Virus record (IMG/VR): IMGVR_UViG_3300032083_001077
Coordinates: 1 to 43,531 of that record
From: a virus
Length of the DNA: 43,531 bases
Strand: one strand, 5' to 3'
Below, in pieces: positions 15,093 to 24,100 of the stretch (positions are counted from its first letter, which is position 1; each line of letters begins with the position of its first letter). Position numbers and translations under genes: made by a program. The notes under the pieces were generated by a model that worked only from the letters and a program-made list of their open reading frames with translations, was not told the DNA's origin and searched no databases.

Positions 15093-16001
15093 TTATATAC
15101 CTTCAGAAGCGTAAACAGCTCTCCAGTTAGAAAATCCAAATGAGTATCTTTCTCTAGCTTTGTAACGCATGTTACCAGTATCGAAATCGCCTTCTAAGGC
15201 TGTAGTCATTGGACTTCTTTGGAAATGTTTAAATCCATCAGGACAGTCTGTTTTTAAGAACCAAGCATCTGTATCAGTTAGATAATGGTTAACAACATAT
15301 CCTTGAGGGATCATACCCATATTCTTCATAGCATTTACGTCATTGTCAGATGTACCTGGACGGCCATTGCTTTGCAATAGTCTGTCAGCAACGAATTGTA
15401 ACGCTGGTGGAATAATTAACTTTTGCGCTTGAAGAGCAATTGTCAAATTTCTGTCATCAACTAAAGTTGAAACATTAATAAGAGCATCTTCTAATGAAGT
15501 CTCATTCAAGTCGGCATAAGTTGAAGGTCTGTTACTGGAAGTTCCACCGCCACCGAGAGGGTGAGCGTTAGAAACGAGAGGTTGCCCATCTCCACCAGTA
15601 AAGCTACTATCGAACGCATTGTTCAATGTTGCAGCAGCTTTAACCTGTTTGGTATTCGCCATAGATCTAGCCAAGGCTTTTGTATACCTTGAACCAAGTC
15701 TATCGTAAAGATTATCTTCAACTGCTTCTTCTGTAAGTGCAAAAGCTAAAGCAACAGTTTCGTGGCTGTAACGAGAAGTATAACCTTCAGTAGCGCTATC
15801 AAACGATACCCCAGCTCCTTCTTGTTTTGTTTGGGCATTCCCAAAGCCAACGATCATTACTTCTTCTTCAAACGCTCTGTCGGAAGACTCAGTTTCGTAA
15901 ATTTCTTCGTGTTCAGAATCATAACGAGCATATTCCATCCCAAAAAGGGCATTCAATCCTGGTTCTAATTCTTTCGCTAATTGAGCTCTATTTATAGCCA
16001 T
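15093..16001 (-). CDS. Major capsid protein (HK97 fold)
   Basis: A 302-residue protein of the size and layout of HK97-fold capsid proteins lacking a separate delta domain. A helical N-arm (MAINRAQLAKELEPGLNALF) is followed by an acidic spine segment (DSEHEEIYETESSDRAFEEE). A P-domain-like region follows (VALAFALTEEAVEDNLYDRLG, ARSMANTKQVKAAATLNNAF). It ends in a beta-rich C-terminal part ending FSNWRAVYASEGI. The motif QPLVSNAHPLGGGG resembles gpT-like and marine podovirus capsids. Location after the scaffold and decoration genes, and before a strong terminator, supports the call. Confidence 0.88.
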   Translation of the reverse strand: MAINRAQLAKELEPGLNALFGMEYARYDSEHEEIYETESSDRAFEEEVMIVGFGNAQTKQEGAGVSFDSATEGYTSRYSHETVALAFALTEEAVEDNLYDRLGSRYTKALARSMANTKQVKAAATLNNAFDSSFTGGDGQPLVSNAHPLGGGGTSSNRPSTYADLNETSLEDALINVSTLVDDRNLTIALQAQKLIIPPALQFVADRLLQSNGRPGTSDNDVNAMKNMGMIPQGYVVNHYLTDTDAWFLKTDCPDGFKHFQRSPMTTALEGDFDTGNMRYKARERYSFGFSNWRAVYASEGI

Positions 16002-16013
16002 GATTTACTCCTA

Positions 16014-16598
16014 TTATGCTAGACCTGCGCCTTTTTGACCGCAGATATGATTTTGAATAACAACTAAAACATTTGTGTTCGCCGAAGCAATATCTGAATT
16101 ATCAGGATCTTCTGATATATCAATTGCTTTAAGCGGTAACCCAGCTGTTGTAGCACCCGTTGTGACGTCTAATTCCGCACCTGAAAGTCCTGACTGAGTG
16201 CTTGAACTGTTTGTATAAACAATATCAAAATTTCCGAATAGATCAGCTATTGGGAAAGTGTCATCAGCTTGGATTTCAAATACAACATTAGGATCGTCCA
16301 CTATAAAAGCGATAATATCCGAAGCATTTGTGCTTGCTGGATAATATGCGCTAAATACTTGCTCGCCCGAAGTAGGATCGGTGTACTGACATCCCATAAA
16401 AACTCCCACAATAGGAACAGTTCCGCCGTCAGCGTGTATTTCTACAGTACCACCAGTAACTTGCATTACCATGTCTCCTGTATAAATAGCTGTTCCGTAA
16501 TTTGCAGCAATTCTATAGCGACTAGTACCACCAGTCCAAGGTGAGCCACCCATCATTTTGACAGGCCTCATACCAAATGAAGCATCTTTATTTGCCAT
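16014..16598 (-). CDS. Putative head decoration/stabilisation protein
   Basis: A 194-residue beta-rich protein with the opening MANKDASFGMRPVKMMGG, a pattern I associate with proteins next to the capsid gene in marine podoviruses. Strand-turn patterns (GDMVMQVTGGTVEIHADGG, VGVFMGCQYTDP) and the end QNHICGQKGAGLA follow. It lies 12 bases upstream of the capsid gene. Decoration or cement protein is the best reading from size, fold and place; not proven. Confidence 0.72.
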   Translation of the reverse strand: MANKDASFGMRPVKMMGGSPWTGGTSRYRIAANYGTAIYTGDMVMQVTGGTVEIHADGGTVPIVGVFMGCQYTDPTSGEQVFSAYYPASTNASDIIAFIVDDPNVVFEIQADDTFPIADLFGNFDIVYTNSSSTQSGLSGAELDVTTGATTAGLPLKAIDISEDPDNSDIASANTNVLVVIQNHICGQKGAGLA

Positions 16599-16641
16599 TT
16601 TATTTACCTTTAATTAAAAATTACGTTTAGTGAGAAAAAAA

Positions 16642-17115
16642 TTAACTTCTTTTACCACCGCCAAAAGTTACGCTTGAGGTTCTCTGAGGTTTTAACATCG
16701 GAGAACTTGGATCAGATTCCTTCATCAAATCATTATCAATCGCATCTTGTTGCGATTTTGCACGGTCAGCAAAGTAGGCGTTTCTTTCTTCGCGTGTTTC
16801 ATTTGGAATCTTAGCCAAAAGCAAACCACCCACAGATACAACACCAGCGTGCTTTCCATCATCAATCGAGGGAAGTTCAAAGTCTCCAATCTCTTCAATT
16901 CGCACTAGGTCGAAACCTTCGCGCAATCTAGACATTACATTCTTTTTATCCTCTTGACCGACAACTTCGGCTCTTATCCACCTGTAAGTATAGCCTTCAG
17001 GTGATGGTGGTGTCTCCAACATAGATGGGGGACGCCAGGGTTTGCGAGCAGTATCTTTAGCTCGGGTTTCAGCAGAGCGCGGAGCTCTGTTATTTGTTTT
17101 TTTATCTTCAGTCAT
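16642..17115 (-). CDS. Conserved head-module protein
   Basis: A 157-residue protein. A basic, Pro-rich N-terminus (RAPRSAETRAKDTARKPWRPP) leads to a conserved-looking core: YTYRWIRAEVVGQEDKKNV, SRLREGFDLVRIEEI, DGKHAGVVSVGGLLLAKIP. The helical segment NETREERNAYFADRA and a basic SSVTFGGGKRS tail complete it. I recognise the block W.RAE....D.KNV..R.REG...V as typical of marine podovirus head modules, with no known function. It lies between scaffold and decoration genes, which suggests a capsid-assembly role. Confidence 0.72.
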   Translation of the reverse strand: MTEDKKTNNRAPRSAETRAKDTARKPWRPPSMLETPPSPEGYTYRWIRAEVVGQEDKKNVMSRLREGFDLVRIEEIGDFELPSIDDGKHAGVVSVGGLLLAKIPNETREERNAYFADRAKSQQDAIDNDLMKESDPSSPMLKPQRTSSVTFGGGKRS

Positions 17116-17120
17116 ATTGA

Positions 17121-18035
17121 TTACCTTTTAATATGCTTTGCGTATTCTTGAACTGGTACATTTAAACGACGAGCCATTTCGACTTCACTTTTGGTTAGTC
17201 TGACTCCTCGTTTTTTACCAGAACTGCTTGATCTTCCAGCAGGTGCAACTGTTTGTTGCATTTTTGCTTGACTCTTAGCTTGTCCACCATCGCTAAACTT
17301 ATGTGGAAACTCTGTTCTAATACGTTTATCTATCTCATCATAGTACATTGTATCGGAAGGATCAAATCCTTCTTCTTCAATTAATTTTTGATGAATGTTA
17401 AAAGCGGCTAAAGTCATTATTTCGTCTTGGCCAAACCACTCGTTTTTTTCTGCCCAACTCTCGGCTGCGGGGTCTGCTTGCGGAGCTGGAGTTTGAACTT
17501 GTTGTTGAAATGCTTGTTGATTTAGATCTTGTTGATATACAGGCTGTCTTTCAATTTGCATTCTGTTATTAGCTAACTTACTTTCTTCAACAGTAATCTT
17601 GTCAAGAATTTCTTGGGCTTTTGTCACCTTATCCCAGTCTTGTTCTTGATAAGCACCCTTCAAAACTGAGTTGGCTTGAGCTCTTTGAGATTTTAATCTG
17701 TTTTCAGCTTCACCATAATAGCTTTGGTTTAATTGAGACGTGTTGGTTTTTAAATTTTCATTTTCAGCTTGTAAGTTTTTTGCATACTCGTAAGCAGATT
17801 GAGCTGCACGCTCTTGCTCACGCATTTTTTTAGTTAAAGTAGCAATACGTTTTTGAACACCTTTTGAATAGTTTTCTAGTTCGTCCTGCTCTTCATCTTT
17901 TTTTGTTTCTTCGTCAGAAACATTTTCAATTGCGGCATCTGCTTCCTTTTGTTCTTCTTCAGAAACTTCCAGTTCTACAAATTCGCCTTCTTCAATCTGC
18001 TCTTCTGAAGCTTGATTGTTTTCTTCTTCTAGCAT
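17121..18035 (-). CDS. Capsid scaffolding protein
   Basis: A 304-residue protein with classic scaffold features. The N-terminus is very acidic (about 1-55). A long coiled coil follows (about 58-165, RIATLTKKMREQERAAQSAY and on), then a Gln-rich linker. The C-terminal part is basic and helical (SSSGKKRGVRLTKSEVEMARR), of the type that binds the capsid shell. It sits between the co-chaperonin and the capsid genes. It should guide procapsid assembly and then leave or be degraded; no protease domain is present in it. Confidence 0.85.
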   Translation of the reverse strand: MLEEENNQASEEQIEEGEFVELEVSEEEQKEADAAIENVSDEETKKDEEQDELENYSKGVQKRIATLTKKMREQERAAQSAYEYAKNLQAENENLKTNTSQLNQSYYGEAENRLKSQRAQANSVLKGAYQEQDWDKVTKAQEILDKITVEESKLANNRMQIERQPVYQQDLNQQAFQQQVQTPAPQADPAAESWAEKNEWFGQDEIMTLAAFNIHQKLIEEEGFDPSDTMYYDEIDKRIRTEFPHKFSDGGQAKSQAKMQQTVAPAGRSSSSGKKRGVRLTKSEVEMARRLNVPVQEYAKHIKR

Positions 18036-18050
18036 GAGTCCTCCTCACGT

Positions 18051-18551
18051 TTACAGCGTGACAATATCATCGGGATCTTGAATCGTCGCGATAACCTCGT
18101 CATCGTTAATAATACGGCATTCTGCATCATCGCCTAACTTAAAGCGAGCTCCAGCATACCGACCAATTAGCACCCATTGCTTCTCTTCACACCAAGGTGT
18201 GTCTCCAAACTTGTCTTTATCTTTATAGCAGAGCGGACCCATTTTTATAACATAGGCCACAACCGAGGCCAAAGCCTCTCTGTCTACAGATTCTTTTGTT
18301 AATACAATTCCGCCTTTAGAAACACCTCTGCCTCTGTAGGGAAGAATTAACATGCGCCATCCAGAAGGATTGGGCATTCTTTCGATAAGAGTTTTGTCTA
18401 CCAAAGTAGGATCAAGCACTCTTTGTTCTGCGCTGACAAAAGCTTTGTCAACTTCAGAATCGCTTTCTTGTTTTTTGTTTTCAGCTACGTCTTTATCTTT
18501 TTCTAATTCAGCAGCTATATGGTCAGGAACCAGCACTTTGTTCTTCGTCAT
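18051..18551 (-). CDS. GroES-like co-chaperonin
   Basis: A 166-residue protein whose residues about 62-163 fit the Cpn10/GroES fold. WRMLILPYRG at the first strand is followed by a mobile-loop-like GGIVLT (80-85) carrying the IVL tripeptide used by GroES to bind GroEL. A ..GPLCYKDKD.. roof region, the strand WVLIGRYAGARFKLG and a terminal EVIATIQDPDDIV follow. An extra N-terminal 60 residues are charged and helical. Phage co-chaperonins (T4 gp31, RB49 CocO) let host GroEL fold the capsid protein. Its place two genes from the capsid and next to the scaffold fits this role. Confidence 0.85.
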   Translation of the reverse strand: MTKNKVLVPDHIAAELEKDKDVAENKKQESDSEVDKAFVSAEQRVLDPTLVDKTLIERMPNPSGWRMLILPYRGRGVSKGGIVLTKESVDREALASVVAYVIKMGPLCYKDKDKFGDTPWCEEKQWVLIGRYAGARFKLGDDAECRIINDDEVIATIQDPDDIVTL

Positions 18552-18735
18552 TTTGTTCTATCCTCTCTAGCAACTCCCTAAGTTCTTCTTCTACGTCAAC
18601 GAGGGAATTGTAACGCCCACGTAGATATTGATAATCTTCAAAAGATTGCACCCCATTGAGTATCTGACTCTGGGTGTCTTCTTTCTTCTCCTTTAGCCGC
18701 TTTTGTAATTGGTCAGCTACCCAAATGGTTGACAT
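18523..18735 (-). CDS. Small helical protein between portal and co-chaperonin
   Basis: A 70-residue helical protein (VADQLQKRLKEKKEDTQSQI, YLRGRYNSLVDVEEELRELL). A central motif FEDYQYLRGRYNSL and an acidic end suggest a helical hairpin. It overlaps the co-chaperonin start by 29 bases and its own start overlaps the preceding stop by one base. I believe small genes like this are common beside marine phage portals. Function unknown. Confidence 0.7.
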   Translation of the reverse strand: MSTIWVADQLQKRLKEKKEDTQSQILNGVQSFEDYQYLRGRYNSLVDVEEELRELLERIEQNDEEQSAGS

Positions 18736-18917
18736 TAATAAATGCCAGAAAACTTACCGCCGAACTCGGCTGCTCCCATACCTCGAGCTTTGCCCTTACC
18801 CATTCCAGGTTTAGAGCTAGCATCTGCTGAAAAAGTTCCTGTCTTTGATTTAGACGGAACAGATCCTTTGTTGCCATATGAAAGTTTGTTTTTTGTTACT
18901 TTAATATTTTTAGCCAT
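18735..18917 (-). CDS. Small Gly/Lys-rich protein
   Basis: A 60-residue protein (MAKNIKVTKNKLSYG...) rich in Lys, Gly and Ser, with motif GMGKGKARGMGAAEFGGKF near the end. It looks unstructured and basic. I chose ATG at 18917 over an in-frame TTG four codons earlier, because the ATG has a GGAT upstream and leaves a 4-base gap after the portal stop. Likely a minor head protein or an assembly helper; unproven. Confidence 0.65.
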   Translation of the reverse strand: MAKNIKVTKNKLSYGNKGSVPSKSKTGTFSADASSKPGMGKGKARGMGAAEFGGKFSGIY

Positions 18918-18921
18918 TTTT

Positions 18922-21423
18922 TTATCCAAATTGATCGAACTGTTTTAATCCAATATCAATTAATTTTAGTTCTTTTTGTTGGTCAAGTCTATCTTGAGTT
19001 GTTTCGTCTTTCATTCTAGCAATATCTCGCTGAGCGTCAATACGTTCTCGATCTATTTGATCTTGTCGATTTTGTTCTTGAGCGCGCATTTCTTCTTTCA
19101 TTTGAAACTGTTCTTTGTCTTGTTGCAACTCTTGACCTTTGAGTGCTAGCTCTTGTTTTCTAATTGCAACCAACGGATCTTCTTGCGGCGGAGTTGCCAC
19201 TTGTTGAGCAAACTGAGTCATTAGGTCCGTCATTATAGGCGAGCTAAATTGAGCCAATATATCGTTGGCTTGTTGATTAAGCGCCGCCGCGTCAACAGGT
19301 GTGGATTGTTGGGCTTGTTGCTGCAATTGTTGATATTGTTGCATGGCCTCGGGCGGCATCTGTTGTTGCGCGATCATATCAGCTTTCATTTGTAAATGCT
19401 GCATGATATGCGAATGTATGTTGGCTTGAATCTGAGCGTTCATTTGAACTGGCTGCATGTTCAACAAGTTAACGTGAGATGCAATATGTGCATCATGGTT
19501 TTGTTGAATAAATGCTTGCGCTGTTCCGCCCATTAACAAGGTGCTGTTTTCCATTCCAGATTCAATTGGTTTGGGTTGAGTGTCTGGTGGTGGGGTTAAT
19601 AAAGAATCAATATTGTCAGTTCCTAACGCAGCATACATCCTGCGATAAGCTTCATGAATACCATTTGGTCCATGAATTTGCGGATTGGATTGAACCAACT
19701 GCATCATTTCTTGAGCCATTACAATTCTTTGGCTGGTAGAAAATATATCTGGATTAGAAACAGGAAATACATCTACCCTTTCGTCAAAGTCAGCTTGCTT
19801 AATTTCCATTTGACCGCCAGAAACGGAATATGGATAAACAGGCGGTAAACTTTTTGCAAAGATTTTAGCCAATAAATTAAATTCTTTCTTTTGACCTGCA
19901 TGCAATCGTTTATGAATTGCAGATAAAACTTTGGTTGATTTTTCCAACAAAGCAATCGTAGTTCCTACAGGTGCTTGCGAGTTACCTTCGCCTATATTAA
20001 TTTCTGCAATAGAGGCAAATCTTTGGCCGCTTTGAACCAATAGACCTAACAAGGATAGCAAAGTTTGGCTTGGTTCTTTAAATGGCAAAGGTTGAATCGC
20101 ATCTCGTAAAGATCCTGCGGGTGCATCCACGTCTCTAAACTCTCCTGGTTGAATTGGAGAATCTTCATCTCTAATTCTTATACCTCTGGTTTTAAAACCA
20201 GCTGGCAAGTTAGCCAAAGTCCCAGCATCAATTAATTGTCTAACAATTGACGTTGAGGCTTTGGATAAACCACCAATCATATGAGTTAAACCAAAGCCAT
20301 AAAATCCTAAACCTGGCAAGAATTTAAAGTGTACGAAAAATTCAATTTTATTTTTCATCGGATCTTCTTCTTCAAAGTTCCTGCGAATAGATAAAATGTT
20401 TTCGCTGTTATTATCAATCGTTACAATATATGGCAACTTAACCTCTGTAAACTCGCCATTTTCATCGGTATCTTCAAACCCTTCAAGATCTAAATTACAA
20501 TGAATTTCATACAAATGACAAACTTCGCCTGTATCGTAAGATGGCTCAACGCCACTTAATTTATCTTTTTCAGAATCTACGCTAGAACTATTGGTTAAAT
20601 CGTCGCCACCCTCTACTTTAACGTTTCTGTAAAAACCAATTGCTTGAAGTTTTTTAACTTCATTTTCTGGCATCTTAATTACGTGAGTAATTCTTGGGCA
20701 AGATTCTAAATCGGTTGCGTAGTAAGGAACAATTAAATCTTCGGGTGCAACAAATTTAGAAACAGCTCTTTGCAAAGTTTCATCATAATAAACCTTCTTA
20801 AAAGCAGAACCTGCTAACGGCAAATAAAACAACATTTGATCTAGGTCTTCGTCGTACTCCTCCATCACGTGAGTTATTTGATAGTTCATAAACTCACGCA
20901 CACGTTGAGCCTGTTCTTCTATTGCTGAATTGTATTCACCAACAACTTGAGTTTTGACTGGCCCTTGAGCTGGAAGCAATTCTTTATAAGCCTGCGCTTG
21001 GAATTGAGTTACAGATTCTCCAAGCAACGGATGAATAACGCCACTTGCGCCCTCAAAAGGCTCAGACCTAGCATCATCAAATTTCATACCTAAATATTTT
21101 AAGCCATCGGTATAAGTTTTTTCCCAATCTTCTCTGGCTGATTTATCGTTTTCAACCGCAGTAGTTAATTCAATATAAATTTTATCGAGCTCAGAATCAG
21201 AAACAACTTCGGCTAAGTTTTCGCTAAAGCCAACGTCTTCCATTTCTTCTTCGCCACCCAAAATAACTGAACCGTCCTCTTGATACTGAACCCCTTCTTC
21301 GTCCAAACCCTCTAAGATTTCAATAATTTCATTATCAATATCTTCGGTTGACCGTTCAGTTGTCATATCTTGCATGTCTTCTACTTCTTGAGCAGGATCG
21401 GGTGTTTGTCTTTCTATTGCCAT
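18922..21423 (-). CDS. Portal protein (P22-like)
   Basis: An 833-residue portal, the DNA gate at one capsid vertex. The acidic N-terminus (about 1-90) is followed by a conserved core. The core includes WEKTYTDGLKYLGM, SGVIHPLLGESVTQF, ELLPAQGPVKTQV and VAPEDLIVPYYATDLESCPR, then LPGLGFYGFGLTHMIGGLSKAST. The C-terminal 200 residues are Gln-rich and helical (about 630-833), matching the long barrel of P22-type portals. Length is close to that of large podovirus portals (P22 gp1 is 725). It overlaps the TerL stop region by one base, so the two are coupled. Confidence 0.9.
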   Translation of the reverse strand: MAIERQTPDPAQEVEDMQDMTTERSTEDIDNEIIEILEGLDEEGVQYQEDGSVILGGEEEMEDVGFSENLAEVVSDSELDKIYIELTTAVENDKSAREDWEKTYTDGLKYLGMKFDDARSEPFEGASGVIHPLLGESVTQFQAQAYKELLPAQGPVKTQVVGEYNSAIEEQAQRVREFMNYQITHVMEEYDEDLDQMLFYLPLAGSAFKKVYYDETLQRAVSKFVAPEDLIVPYYATDLESCPRITHVIKMPENEVKKLQAIGFYRNVKVEGGDDLTNSSSVDSEKDKLSGVEPSYDTGEVCHLYEIHCNLDLEGFEDTDENGEFTEVKLPYIVTIDNNSENILSIRRNFEEEDPMKNKIEFFVHFKFLPGLGFYGFGLTHMIGGLSKASTSIVRQLIDAGTLANLPAGFKTRGIRIRDEDSPIQPGEFRDVDAPAGSLRDAIQPLPFKEPSQTLLSLLGLLVQSGQRFASIAEINIGEGNSQAPVGTTIALLEKSTKVLSAIHKRLHAGQKKEFNLLAKIFAKSLPPVYPYSVSGGQMEIKQADFDERVDVFPVSNPDIFSTSQRIVMAQEMMQLVQSNPQIHGPNGIHEAYRRMYAALGTDNIDSLLTPPPDTQPKPIESGMENSTLLMGGTAQAFIQQNHDAHIASHVNLLNMQPVQMNAQIQANIHSHIMQHLQMKADMIAQQQMPPEAMQQYQQLQQQAQQSTPVDAAALNQQANDILAQFSSPIMTDLMTQFAQQVATPPQEDPLVAIRKQELALKGQELQQDKEQFQMKEEMRAQEQNRQDQIDRERIDAQRDIARMKDETTQDRLDQQKELKLIDIGLKQFDQFG

Positions 21424-22883
21424 CAGTAATAAACTCTCTGTCTAGGTTCGCGTTCTTCGTCCTCGTAATCACTATCTAAGTTTACAAAACCGCCTTCGCG
21501 GAATCGCATCAACGCTTGAGTCATAGTATCACACAAATCATCGTGAGCTCCAAACGGAAATGATGCACATTCTTCAATCATATCTTCGGCAAATGCCATG
21601 TTCGGAGCATACACCATACCAGATTCAAAGATGGGAGCAACCGAGTGCATTCTGGTTGTTTTATCATGGCCTCTGGTCGGCGAATAATTTACCACAGGTA
21701 TGCCCATTCTTCTAAGTTCATGGGTGAGTGGCGTACCACTTGCCTTGGCTTCAATTAACACCATATCGGTTTCCCAGTATTGATACTCTCGCATCGCTAT
21801 TTCTTTGAGTTCTGGAAAGTCCCACCTGCCTTTTTGACAATCCAATAACATGACGCAATCGGGCGAATCTTCGCTGGGTCTAAATACACCCCAAGTTGAG
21901 ATGGCTGAAAAGTCAGCCGTTTCTTTTTTAGAAAACGCCGTATCGTAAGACTGCATAATATATTGAACAGAGGGTAAAGAATCATGTTTCCATCTTTGCC
22001 ACCAATCGCGTTTGATAATCGAACCCTCTTCAGCAGTCGGCGTTTGCATCCATTGAGCATTCCATTTACCACCTGGCAAAGATGCCTTAACTTTAAGTAA
22101 TTCATCCAACGCCCAATACTCAGGCCAAAGAGGCTTTTCAGTATCTGGGAAAATAGCAGGGAACTCTATTACTTCCCATTGGTCAGCCAAAGGTTCTTTC
22201 TGCGCTTCTAGCAACTTGGCTGTCAAGTCAATCGAAGACCAGCGCGTCATCACTATTACAATTGCACCTTTAGGTTGCAAACGCTGGCGAGGTCCAGAGG
22301 TGTACCACTCGTAGGCAGACTCTAACGCATTTGGCGAAAGTGCATCCTGTTCAGAATGCGGATCGTCGATGATTAACAGATCCGCACCCCGCCCAGTTAC
22401 AGCACCACCCACACCCGCTGCAAAATACTCGCCACCTTTATTAGTCTCCCAACGTCCTGCTGATTTGTTATCAGCCTGCAAACTGACGTCGGGAAAAACT
22501 TGTTTGTATTCTTTTTGATCCATCAAGTTACGCACCTTACGACCGAACCTAACGGCGAGCTCACCCGTATGGGTCGTCTCCATTATCTTCATTTTAGGTT
22601 TGAGTCCCATCACCCAAGACGGAAAGAAGGTCGAAGCGAACTCACTCTTGGTATGTCGAGGCGGCATGTTAACGATCAAACGATTGATTTCACCTCGAGC
22701 AACTTGCTCTAGCTTTTCGGCGAATATCTGATGATGGCGACCGCAGACAAACTCTGGCCACATGTGATTGACGTAACTCAAAAAAGATTCTTGACACTCA
22801 TCTTGCGTTGAGTAACCGTCTTGCTTTTCTAAAAGCAGCAGGGCTTCTTTGAGTTCAGCCTCTGTAAGTTTGGAAAAATCCAT
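21423..22883 (-). CDS. terL: Terminase large subunit
   Basis: A 486-residue packaging motor. The ATPase part has a Walker A variant MPPRHTKS (73-80), Walker B LLIIDD (169-174) and the coupling region MTRWSSIDL near 212-220. The RNase H-like nuclease part has D314 in SYDTAFSKKETADFSA, E378 in VLIEAKASG and D448/D449 in GAHDDLCD as likely metal ligands. It cuts concatemers and pumps DNA through the portal encoded next. The small terminase is not adjacent: the best candidate lies at 32.7-33.4 kb. Confidence 0.93.
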   Translation of the reverse strand: MDFSKLTEAELKEALLLLEKQDGYSTQDECQESFLSYVNHMWPEFVCGRHHQIFAEKLEQVARGEINRLIVNMPPRHTKSEFASTFFPSWVMGLKPKMKIMETTHTGELAVRFGRKVRNLMDQKEYKQVFPDVSLQADNKSAGRWETNKGGEYFAAGVGGAVTGRGADLLIIDDPHSEQDALSPNALESAYEWYTSGPRQRLQPKGAIVIVMTRWSSIDLTAKLLEAQKEPLADQWEVIEFPAIFPDTEKPLWPEYWALDELLKVKASLPGGKWNAQWMQTPTAEEGSIIKRDWWQRWKHDSLPSVQYIMQSYDTAFSKKETADFSAISTWGVFRPSEDSPDCVMLLDCQKGRWDFPELKEIAMREYQYWETDMVLIEAKASGTPLTHELRRMGIPVVNYSPTRGHDKTTRMHSVAPIFESGMVYAPNMAFAEDMIEECASFPFGAHDDLCDTMTQALMRFREGGFVNLDSDYEDEEREPRQRVYY

Positions 22884-24098
22884 TTATTTACTTTGGTATA
22901 TTTTTCTAATTTTTTCTTCTATATCATTCAGCTGTTGCTGAAATCTTTTACCGCTTTTAATCGCAGCGTTCATCATATAAGTGCCTTGGTCAATAGCGTC
23001 GGGATCGGTCTTAGATGCTAAGTCTTGACCGCGCTCGTAATTAAATTTTTGTTTATCTATTAATTGTTTAAATTTATTTCTTTTAGCAAACAAAGGCTTG
23101 AGTTGCATTTTAACTGGAGTAGAAATAACTTTTAATTTTTTGGTTGGATCAGCCATCATCATCGCAAACTCATCCAGCGGATTAGGTTTGTATCTTTCCA
23201 TTATTGGATTGAATGGTTCGATAGTACCTAAATCGAAAGTGCTTGGGGGAGCCTCAGTTACAGGTGCTGATTGGGTAAGCATGTCAAGCGCTGATTGCAA
23301 GTAGCTTACCTCGTCGCCTGTTGCTTTATTGGTTCTTGTAGTTGTATAGCTGATACGATTGTTTGGCAAATATTCCACGTTAACCTCTTCTAAATATTTT
23401 TCAAAATCATCTCTTAAATCTTTTATATTATTAAATACTTCATCTGCTATTTTTTCTGGATTTTTTAAATTAAACCTAGAAGCTCTAAACCTTATCTCTT
23501 CTTTTAATTCTTTGTTTTTTGAATAATCATCTGCATCATATTCGTAAGAATGTGCAACGGCTTCATTTATTAAAGGCGTTAATATTCTGCCTCTTTCGCC
23601 TGATAATGATTTAGCCTTTTTTTTCAAATAAGGACTGTTGTAAAAACTTCTTATCCAACCGCTTTTATCAGCTGATCTATGAACAAATTCATGTTTTTGA
23701 GTGCTTTCTGGAGTATGCGGAGTTAAACCTGTACCTTCATATATATCTGATATGTCTTTATAAACAATAGATCCTAAACCATCTTCGCTTGCTCTATATC
23801 TTCCAGGATTTTCTATATTAAACAGTTCTTTTTTTCCACCCATTCCTAATTCTGTTGTTGACAATATTTGACCGCTGCCTTCTGCTGGAAAAGGGCGCAT
23901 GCCATATTTGTCAATTAGGGGGTTGCCTGTAGTTTTAAAAAATCTAGGGTCTGTATAACCCTCACCACTCATCGAGCTCATTTGAGCTTCTTTTGATACT
24001 AGCCTATTTTTTCTAATAAAATTTTCTAATTCTGCAAGTCTTTTTCTGTATTCAGTTGATCTTGAAGGTCTTGACGGACCTTTAGAAAACTTTCCCAT
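22884..24098 (-). CDS. Probable virion protein with HEFVH metallopeptidase-like motif
   Basis: A 404-residue protein. Residues 136-140 read HEFVH, fitting the HExxH zinc-protease motif, and NEAVAHSYE at about 178-186 offers E179 as a possible third ligand some 39 residues later, as in gluzincins. The flanks (ESTQKHEFVHRSADKSG) look like a real active-site helix. The N-terminus is basic, and the C-terminal 100 residues are helical and charged. It lies directly upstream of terL in the structural operon. It could be a prohead or internal protease, or a wall-entry factor; no close named family is known to me. Confidence 0.72.
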   Translation of the reverse strand: MGKFSKGPSRPSRSTEYRKRLAELENFIRKNRLVSKEAQMSSMSGEGYTDPRFFKTTGNPLIDKYGMRPFPAEGSGQILSTTELGMGGKKELFNIENPGRYRASEDGLGSIVYKDISDIYEGTGLTPHTPESTQKHEFVHRSADKSGWIRSFYNSPYLKKKAKSLSGERGRILTPLINEAVAHSYEYDADDYSKNKELKEEIRFRASRFNLKNPEKIADEVFNNIKDLRDDFEKYLEEVNVEYLPNNRISYTTTRTNKATGDEVSYLQSALDMLTQSAPVTEAPPSTFDLGTIEPFNPIMERYKPNPLDEFAMMMADPTKKLKVISTPVKMQLKPLFAKRNKFKQLIDKQKFNYERGQDLASKTDPDAIDQGTYMMNAAIKSGKRFQQQLNDIEEKIRKIYQSK

Positions 24099-24100
24099 TG

